DNA of 33,977 nt from positions 1-33,977 of the forward strand of contig LJHD01000233.1 of assembly GCA_001983475.1 (NCBI GenBank), in the 5' to 3' direction. Below, piece after piece: positions 27,391-33,977 of this stretch (its first letter is position 1; every line of letters starts with the position of its first letter). The position numbers and the translations under genes were made by a program. Under the pieces are notes generated by a model that saw nothing but the letters and a program-made list of their open reading frames with translations, was not told the DNA's origin and did not search any database. The stretch is from Candidatus Epulonipiscium fishelsonii. Its GTDB lineage: Bacteria; Bacillota; Clostridia; Lachnospirales; Cellulosilyticaceae.

Positions 27391-27579
27391 ATAGCCTAAC
27401 CATTAAAGTATATACCCATATATAATAAAACACAACTGGCAAAATAACCTAATATATTTATTCCCCATAGTAAATTATGTCCAATATAATTGATATTACT
27501 AAAAAATGCATATTTATACACATTTGTGCAATTTGTACATGCCACTGAAGTGATTCCAACTTTAGTTTTTATTATAGCA

Positions 27580-27609
27580 AAAAAGAGCGAACATTGTTCG
27601 CCCTTTTTA
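27580..27609 (-). terminator. Terminator of the HD-domain gene
   Basis: AAAAAGaGCGAAC-att-GTTCGCcCTTTTT. Confidence 0.85.
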
Positions 27610-28173
27610 AAGTCCTAGCTTGTCGCTAATACTATTCATTGCCTCTAGTGATAGCTTAGCAAAATCTGCAAAAGGAATACCTAGCTCTTCAATACTCATC
27701 ATTGCCTCACGATTTGCACTAGCAGCGAAAGATTTCTCTTTCATTCGTTTTGTAATGGATTTAACTTTTACACTACTTAGTTTTTTATCTGGGTAAATTA
27801 GAGCAATTGCTGTTATGAAACCTGTAATTGGATCTGCAGCATATAGTGCTTTGTCCATTAGGCTTTTACGTTCTGTTCCGTTAACATCTCCGTTGTGAGA
27901 TTTTATTGCTTGCCAAACGTATTCATTCCCTAAACCATTTTCTTTCATTAGCTCAGCAGATTTTAAACCATGATATTTGGTTTGCTCAGGCTTAGTTTTA
28001 TAATCTAAAATGTCAATGTCAATATCATGAAGAAGTCCAGCTAAGGCCCAATCTTCTTCTTTTTCAGGTTCTAATCTTTGAGCCAAAGCTCTCATAACTG
28101 CTTCTACGGCATATGAATGTTTAATTAAGCTGTCTGTTTGCAGACATTTTACTAATAAATCTTTTGCTTTCAT
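27607..28173 (-). CDS. HD-domain hydrolase
   Basis: HSYAVEAVMRALAQRL...WALAGLLHDIDIDI...HGLKSAELM...IKSHNGD...ALYAADPITGFI. Confidence 0.93.
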   Translation of the reverse strand: MKAKDLLVKCLQTDSLIKHSYAVEAVMRALAQRLEPEKEEDWALAGLLHDIDIDILDYKTKPEQTKYHGLKSAELMKENGLGNEYVWQAIKSHNGDVNGTERKSLMDKALYAADPITGFITAIALIYPDKKLSSVKVKSITKRMKEKSFAASANREAMMSIEELGIPFADFAKLSLEAMNSISDKLGL

Positions 28174-28345
28174 TTTAATTTCTCCCTTGTATTTTTTTTA
28201 ATATTGTGTAGATTAATTTTAGAGTACTATCCTTTATAAGTAGCTAAATTTGATTATGGTGGGAAGCTCCCCAAACCTTAGGTGTAGTATATTTAAAAAG
28301 CGAATTTCTTTATAGTGCAAAGTAAAACCACGATTACAAACCACA

Positions 28346-28380
28346 CGCTTTAAAAATTACTTTTTTACTCTTGAATGGTG
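28346..28380. repeat. Partial TGTTGAATAA-family element (E6, right half)
   Basis: cgctttaaaaattacttttttactcttgaatg aligns to cgctttaaaagttgtttacttttttactcttgatg of E2. Confidence 0.5.
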
Positions 28381-28412
28381 AGAAAGACTCAAACCTATCA
28401 TAAAGGTATAGA

Positions 28413-31373
28413 TTACTTTTTGCTAATAATTAAATAAAATGTTGGCATTAACAGTAAAACTAAAACTGTTGAAGTAAGAAGCCCTCCAATGATAATAATG
28501 CCCATACCTTGAAGCATTTGAGAACCTTCTCCAATACCCAAAGCTAATGGAATCATTGATAATATAGTAGTTGCTGTAGTCATTAAGATTGGACGCATAC
28601 GCATTGAACCACTTTTTACCAAAGCTTCTTCCAAATCCATTTCTTGTTTAAGAGTATTTGCCGTATCCACAAAAAGTATTCCATTGTTTACTACTATACC
28701 AGCAAGCATTAATAATCCAACTAGTGCAACCATTGTTAAGTCTTGCCCAGAAGCTGCAAGCAAACCAAAAGCCCCTATAGCACTAAAGGCTACACTTGTC
28801 ATAACCATAACAGCAAACCTTATTGATTCAAATTGCATAGACATAACTACGAACACTAGAAAAACAGCGGTTAAAACAGCGCTACCAATAGTTGCCATTT
28901 CTCCGTCAAGAGGGTCTTTTACCAGTTGTTCAGTTACTTCAACAATACCATTTTCTGGCATGTTATCTCTTAATTTTTGTACTTCCGCTTCAACATATGG
29001 CAGATATTGCTCTTGTGTAAACGCTTTTAAGTCAATGTTGTATGCCCCATCAACACGTTGAATGGATTGTTCAGTATCTTCAAAAACTATTGTCGCTACA
29101 TCTCCCAAAGTAATTTTTCCTTTTGGGGTTTCAATTGCTAAAGATAATAGCTTGTTAAAATCATCATATGCTCCTTCAGGATAATTGATAGTAATATCAT
29201 ACTCTTTACCTTGAACTTCAAGTGTGCCAACATCTATACCATTGTTCATTGAATATACAATTTGAGAGATATCACTAACTTGTAGGCCATAAAAAGCAGC
29301 TTTAATTGGATCGATATCTAGCTTTGCTTGTGTTCCACCAGTCTTTAAAGTTGATGTAACCTTTGAAACCCCTGCTATTTTGTACATTGCATCTTGAAGT
29401 CTATTTGCCTCGGATTTTACCATATCATAATCCACACCATAAACTGAAATACTTGCTTTTGGCATATCTGAGCTGCCACCAGAAATATCCCTTGTAGTAA
29501 TTGAAAAATCCATATTTGGTACTGAGTGAAAAATTAAATCATATTCTTCGGTTATAGGTGTAGTTGCATATCCTTCAGCTATATACGCTGTAAGATTAAC
29601 AGTATTTCCCTCAATAGTAATACTATAGTCTTCAATTCTTAAATCATTTGCAATTTGTTGTTCTATATCAGAGATAGCTTGGTTTGTAAAATTAATATCT
29701 GTTCCTGCTCTAAAGTCTACTTTAATATCCATAATTCCTTGGTCTACAGAAGGCATCATTTCAATTGAAATCATAGATACTATATAGCCAGCTCCAACTA
29801 AACTAGCTATTGATATTAATACAACTAAAAATTTGCGTTTTAATATTTTACGAATAATTTTTTCGTATGCTTCTTCTAAGAAATTCATTAGTTTATTTAA
29901 TGGAGCGGTATTTTTTTCAATGGGTTGTAATTTGAAGTATACCAGAGGAATAATGGTAACAGCAACTACAAAAGATGCTACCAAAGCAAATATAATGGTA
30001 AACCCTAGTGAAGTAAACAACTCTCCTGATAATCCGCTTAGCATGGTAAGCGGAACATATACAACAACAGTTGTTATTGTGGAAGCAACAACAGAACCAC
30101 CAACAACTTTTACCCCATCAATTGCTGCATCATAAAAACTTTTATCTTCGGTTTTAGATTTAAAAATACTTTCTAAAATTACAATTGCATTGTCAACCAT
30201 AAGTCCAATGGAGATTACTAAAGCACCTGTTGTAATTAAATTAAGATCGAAATTTGACATCCCCATACCAATAATAGTAATAAGCAATGAAGTTGGAATT
30301 GAGCTACCAACAATTAAACTTGCTTTTAAATCGCCTAAAAACATGTACAAAATAAACATACACATACCAATACCCATGACTAAAGTAGAGCCAACAGACT
30401 GCAACGATTCATATATACCGTCTGTTGTATTTGAAACAACTTCCATTTGTACATTAGGATAAGCAATGCGTAGTTCGTTGAGAATATTTTGAATTTGTCC
30501 TGTGACATGTGGAACATTTGCATCTTGAGTTGCTTCAATACTAAGACCAATATTTTCAATGCCATTAACTCTACTGATTGTTTCTGCATCTGTTGGCACA
30601 AAACTAACGCTTGCTATATCTTGTAATAAAATAGTGCTTCCATTGGGCAAAGTAATGGGTACATGCATTAAGTCATATAATCCTGTTGGTACAGAGCTTG
30701 CTAGTACTTGAAAGGATTGATTGCCCTGAGCAATTTCACCTAAAGGCAAAGTATAATTTGCGTTTTGGACTGCGTTTGCTACCATAAAAGAAGACACACC
30801 ATATTGATTCATAGCAGGTTCGTTTAACAAAATCTCAACATATTGACTTGTTCCTCCAAATATAGTTACATCTCCAACACCTAAAACTGTACTAATTTTA
30901 GGTTCCAGAATATCTTCAACAAATGATATTTCGTTTTCACCGGTACTAGAGCGTACAGAGATTTCCATGATGGGAGAATCTGCTGACATTTCTAAAATGA
31001 TAGGTTCTTCGGCATCTGCAGGTAAATCCAATCTATCGATTTCAGCCTTTAGATCAATATAACATTGGTTCATATCTGTTGAATAGTCAAAATCAAGTCT
31101 TACAAAAGAAACATTTTCTTCGGAGGTGGTAATTGATTGTAAAAATCCACTCATATTTTTTCCTATATCTGCAATTGGTTCAGTAATTTCATCTTCGATA
31201 ACATCTGCTGTTGCACCAGCATATACTGTACTTATTATAAACATAGGTAAAGCTAAGCTGGGCATATAGCTCATTCTAAATCCAGTTAATGAACTTAGGC
31301 CAAAAACAAACATCATTACTACACTTAGCATAACTGATACAGGACGTGTCATTGCTATTTTAGTTAGCCACAT
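28413..31373 (-). CDS. RND efflux transporter (HAE1/AcrB-like)
   Basis: MWLTKIAMTRPVSVMLSVVMMFVFGLSSLTG..., ISIGLMVDNAIVILESIF, LMLAGIVVNNGILFVDTANTLKQE, RMRPILMTTATTILSMIPLALG. Start 31373 preferred: an ATG one base after the adaptor stop. Confidence 0.96.
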   Translation of the reverse strand: MWLTKIAMTRPVSVMLSVVMMFVFGLSSLTGFRMSYMPSLALPMFIISTVYAGATADVIEDEITEPIADIGKNMSGFLQSITTSEENVSFVRLDFDYSTDMNQCYIDLKAEIDRLDLPADAEEPIILEMSADSPIMEISVRSSTGENEISFVEDILEPKISTVLGVGDVTIFGGTSQYVEILLNEPAMNQYGVSSFMVANAVQNANYTLPLGEIAQGNQSFQVLASSVPTGLYDLMHVPITLPNGSTILLQDIASVSFVPTDAETISRVNGIENIGLSIEATQDANVPHVTGQIQNILNELRIAYPNVQMEVVSNTTDGIYESLQSVGSTLVMGIGMCMFILYMFLGDLKASLIVGSSIPTSLLITIIGMGMSNFDLNLITTGALVISIGLMVDNAIVILESIFKSKTEDKSFYDAAIDGVKVVGGSVVASTITTVVVYVPLTMLSGLSGELFTSLGFTIIFALVASFVVAVTIIPLVYFKLQPIEKNTAPLNKLMNFLEEAYEKIIRKILKRKFLVVLISIASLVGAGYIVSMISIEMMPSVDQGIMDIKVDFRAGTDINFTNQAISDIEQQIANDLRIEDYSITIEGNTVNLTAYIAEGYATTPITEEYDLIFHSVPNMDFSITTRDISGGSSDMPKASISVYGVDYDMVKSEANRLQDAMYKIAGVSKVTSTLKTGGTQAKLDIDPIKAAFYGLQVSDISQIVYSMNNGIDVGTLEVQGKEYDITINYPEGAYDDFNKLLSLAIETPKGKITLGDVATIVFEDTEQSIQRVDGAYNIDLKAFTQEQYLPYVEAEVQKLRDNMPENGIVEVTEQLVKDPLDGEMATIGSAVLTAVFLVFVVMSMQFESIRFAVMVMTSVAFSAIGAFGLLAASGQDLTMVALVGLLMLAGIVVNNGILFVDTANTLKQEMDLEEALVKSGSMRMRPILMTTATTILSMIPLALGIGEGSQMLQGMGIIIIGGLLTSTVLVLLLMPTFYLIISKK

Positions 31374-31374
31374 A

Positions 31375-33792
31375 TTAAGCACCACCCTTTTTCACTGGGG
31401 TTCCATCTCGTAGTTGAGAAGACCAAGTTGTAATAACGTTGTCGTTTGGAGTCAGGCCTTCAGTAATAACTATGGTGCTATCATCAAAAATACCTGTTTT
31501 AACATATTGCTTTTCGGCTACGCCGTTTCTATCTACATATACAAATTGTTTACCATCTTCAAAATATACCGCTGTATAAGGAATAGTTAAAACTTCACTT
31601 ACTTTGTGTGTATCAGTATTAACTATAACACTTACACCATTTGGAATTGTACCTTGAGAAACATCAACAGTAGCAACTATTTCAAAAAGAGATGTTTGAT
31701 GATCCATATTTGGATCAATTTCAAAAATATGCCCACTGTATTTTTGGCTGTCATATGTAACTATTATTTCTTGGCTAATGCTAAGAGTATCTTTGATTTC
31801 TTGACTTACATAAAATGTTACTTCCATATTAGTATAATCTGATATAACACAAGCAGCATTTGAATTGCTAACAGGATTATTTTCTTCGACATTAACTTCA
31901 TCTACAACTCCATTTACAGGAGATTTTACAATTAATTCATTAAGCAAATAATCAGCATTTTCAATACCTATACTAGCGGTATTTAGTTGTTCGGTATATG
32001 CATCTTCAATTAAAGGTTTTGAATTTTGTGCAGCTGATAAAGAGAGTTCCACTTGCTTGATTTGTTCATTATAGCTATCTATGGTCATACTTAAACCTTG
32101 ATTTGCTTGGTCAATTGCTATTTGTGCTTGTTTAATTTGTTCGTCATAGCTATTTCTGGTTAAATTTATAGCTTCTTCTGCTTGACTAATTCCCAAAAGG
32201 GCCTGTGAAAGTTGTTCTGCATAACTGTTATTCACCAAGCTAACTGCTTCTTCCGCTTGACTAATTCCTAACAGAGCCTGATCAATTTGTTCTTTGTAAG
32301 CTATATGTGTATTTTCGACTGCTTGCTGTGCTTGTTCAACGCCTAACAGAGCCTGATCAATCTGTTCGTCATAAGCACTCATTGCATCATTAATAGATTG
32401 AGTGCTGGAAATCATATAGATATCTTCCAGTATTTTTAGTTGGTCTTCAAGCCCTTTTATAGTTTCTTCTGTCAACTCTCCAGCATTATCAACTTGAATT
32501 TCAGCATTTTCAAATCCGTCTTCCATCTGTTCAAATATTGCTTCGTTTTGGACTTCTTCAGTTTTTGCTTCAGTATAGTTTTCTTGGGCATCTGCAAAAT
32601 CTTTTTGAGCATCAGTTGCTTCTTCTGACAATTCAAATAAATCATATGTTGATAAACCTTCAATTTCGGCATAATACATTGCATAGAAAATTTCTGATAT
32701 ACTATTTATTACAGATTGAGGAAATCCGTCTTCAACTGTAAAATTAATTGCATCATTAATATCTACCCCTGCCAAAGCTGGTACAGAACTTTGAAGAAGA
32801 GCGTATTTCTCTGCTAGTGTTTTTGCTGTTGAAAGTTTAATTTGTGCATCTTCATAAGCTTCCAAAGCTTCATCTAACAACTTATCTTCATCTTCAGCCG
32901 TATTTTTAGCATCATCAAAATCAGTTTTGGCTTCTTCAACATCATCTGAAACCTTGCCAAGATCATCTTCAGCTTGCCGTAGCTGCAATTTAGCATTGGC
33001 TATATTGTTTTTTAATGTTTGAATTTGGTTTTCAAGCTCTAGCAGTTGCATATCAATTCCTGCTCCAACAGATTGGTCACGTGATACAATTAACTGATTA
33101 TATCCTACATTTGCATTATTAGCAACGTTTTCGGCCTGGATTACAGCTTGCTCTTGAGCGACAAGTAGTTGCTCATAGCTTTTATACGCATTATCGACAG
33201 TGTTTTTAGCTTGAGTTGTGGCTTGCTCTTGAGAGACAAGTACTTGGTCATATCCTTTTTTTGCGTTGTTTATTGTGTTTTGCGCTTGTGTAAGTGCTTG
33301 CTCTTTTGCCAGGACGGCTTGGTTATAGGCTTGATTTGCGTTGGTTATATTGTTTCGAGCCTGAATTATAGCTTGGTCACGTGCTAAAAGTAATTGATTA
33401 TAAGATGCTTGAGCAGTTTCGATGTCCAGGGTGGCTTTTAATAAAGCTTGGTTTTTACTGGCTTGAAGTTGATTGTAACTAGCTTCGGCTTGAGCACGTG
33501 AAAGTGATTGTGTATCGTTTCTCATTGTAAAAAGAACTTCCCCTTGTGTAACGGTATCTCCTTCTGTAACATTAATTTTATCAACAATTCCCATCATTGA
33601 AGAAAAGATATAGGTAGTTTCTTTTGGAGACATAGTTCCCATAAAGTCTTCGTTTAAAGAAATCTCTTTATCAGAAGGATGTACAGTTTGAACTATAAGG
33701 GATGCTGTTGAAGTAGGTACAACTTCTTTTTGTGAACAGCCTATAAGACTTATACTACATAATAAAAATAAAGCTTTTTTATATATTTTCAT
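31375..33792 (-). CDS. RND membrane-fusion (HlyD/AcrA-like) lipoprotein with very long repeat-built hairpin
   Basis: Lipobox SLIGC; lipoyl halves (MMGIVDKINVTEGDTVTQGEVLFTMRND and LIVKSPVNGVVDEVNVEENNPVSNSNAACVI) flank about 540 residues of coiled coil. Adjacent to the RND gene. Confidence 0.93.
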   Translation of the reverse strand: MKIYKKALFLLCSISLIGCSQKEVVPTSTASLIVQTVHPSDKEISLNEDFMGTMSPKETTYIFSSMMGIVDKINVTEGDTVTQGEVLFTMRNDTQSLSRAQAEASYNQLQASKNQALLKATLDIETAQASYNQLLLARDQAIIQARNNITNANQAYNQAVLAKEQALTQAQNTINNAKKGYDQVLVSQEQATTQAKNTVDNAYKSYEQLLVAQEQAVIQAENVANNANVGYNQLIVSRDQSVGAGIDMQLLELENQIQTLKNNIANAKLQLRQAEDDLGKVSDDVEEAKTDFDDAKNTAEDEDKLLDEALEAYEDAQIKLSTAKTLAEKYALLQSSVPALAGVDINDAINFTVEDGFPQSVINSISEIFYAMYYAEIEGLSTYDLFELSEEATDAQKDFADAQENYTEAKTEEVQNEAIFEQMEDGFENAEIQVDNAGELTEETIKGLEDQLKILEDIYMISSTQSINDAMSAYDEQIDQALLGVEQAQQAVENTHIAYKEQIDQALLGISQAEEAVSLVNNSYAEQLSQALLGISQAEEAINLTRNSYDEQIKQAQIAIDQANQGLSMTIDSYNEQIKQVELSLSAAQNSKPLIEDAYTEQLNTASIGIENADYLLNELIVKSPVNGVVDEVNVEENNPVSNSNAACVISDYTNMEVTFYVSQEIKDTLSISQEIIVTYDSQKYSGHIFEIDPNMDHQTSLFEIVATVDVSQGTIPNGVSVIVNTDTHKVSEVLTIPYTAVYFEDGKQFVYVDRNGVAEKQYVKTGIFDDSTIVITEGLTPNDNVITTWSSQLRDGTPVKKGGA

Positions 33793-33977
33793 TGTTATTC
33801 CTTTCTTTAAATATAGTTATCGCACATTATGATAAGGTAAAAATACCGAAGAGCTTTTTCTTCTATTCCTGACGGATTTAGTCACACTACTATATAAAAG
33901 GATAGCACTTTACTTATTATAAGGATGACTATTTTCGGCTTGTTAGGTGATAGGTGCTGCTAAAAAAATATTTGTAT

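Noticed and set aside
28684-30462. Plus-strand ORFs of 125, 100 and 90 aa
   Set aside because: Antisense shadows of the RND gene, Thr/Ser/Ile-rich composition expected from the opposite strand.
1-33977. tRNA/rRNA genes, phage, toxin-antitoxin or defence system
   Set aside because: No cloverleaf, rRNA signature, phage structural genes or recognised defence proteins were seen by eye; a tool search would be needed to exclude them.

Overview
The window is about 34 kb of AT-rich chromosome from what is probably an endospore-forming, flagellated, S-layer-bearing Clostridia member. That taxonomy is inferred from SpoIIR, a DUF3794/LysM spore-coat-type protein, SLH proteins and two flagellins. Recognisable genes are: a MATE transporter, two flagellins, a peptidase C26 amidotransferase, SLH-domain proteins, a YicG/UPF0126 membrane protein, a DUF1934-like protein, murI, ddl, spoIIR, a DUF4430 protein, a DUF3794+LysM protein, ispE, a GntR/FCD regulator, rmlD/rmlC, an HD hydrolase, and a lipoprotein membrane-fusion protein plus RND pump pair. 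I see no phage, CRISPR or dedicated defence system. The novelty is in two places. (1) The RND adaptor (805 aa) has two matched arrays of 25-residue coiled-coil repeats, five full plus one partial in each arm, around a large helical tip. (2) The intergenic DNA holds several hairpin-forming dispersed or tandem repeat families. These include a TGTTGAATAA-ended MITE-like family, a TGTTAAGTTAA-ended family, a structured intergenic element present twice (one copy with a 180-bp block flanked by 9-bp direct repeats), a 38-bp array alternating two unit types, duplicated sigma28-like promoters upstream of a flagellin gene, an orphan IS200/IS605-type end hairpin, and a hairpin between a Shine-Dalgarno sequence and its start codon. 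The 25.2-27.6 kb gap is a decaying, repeat-rich non-coding island. All alignments and counts were made by eye; no database search was run.
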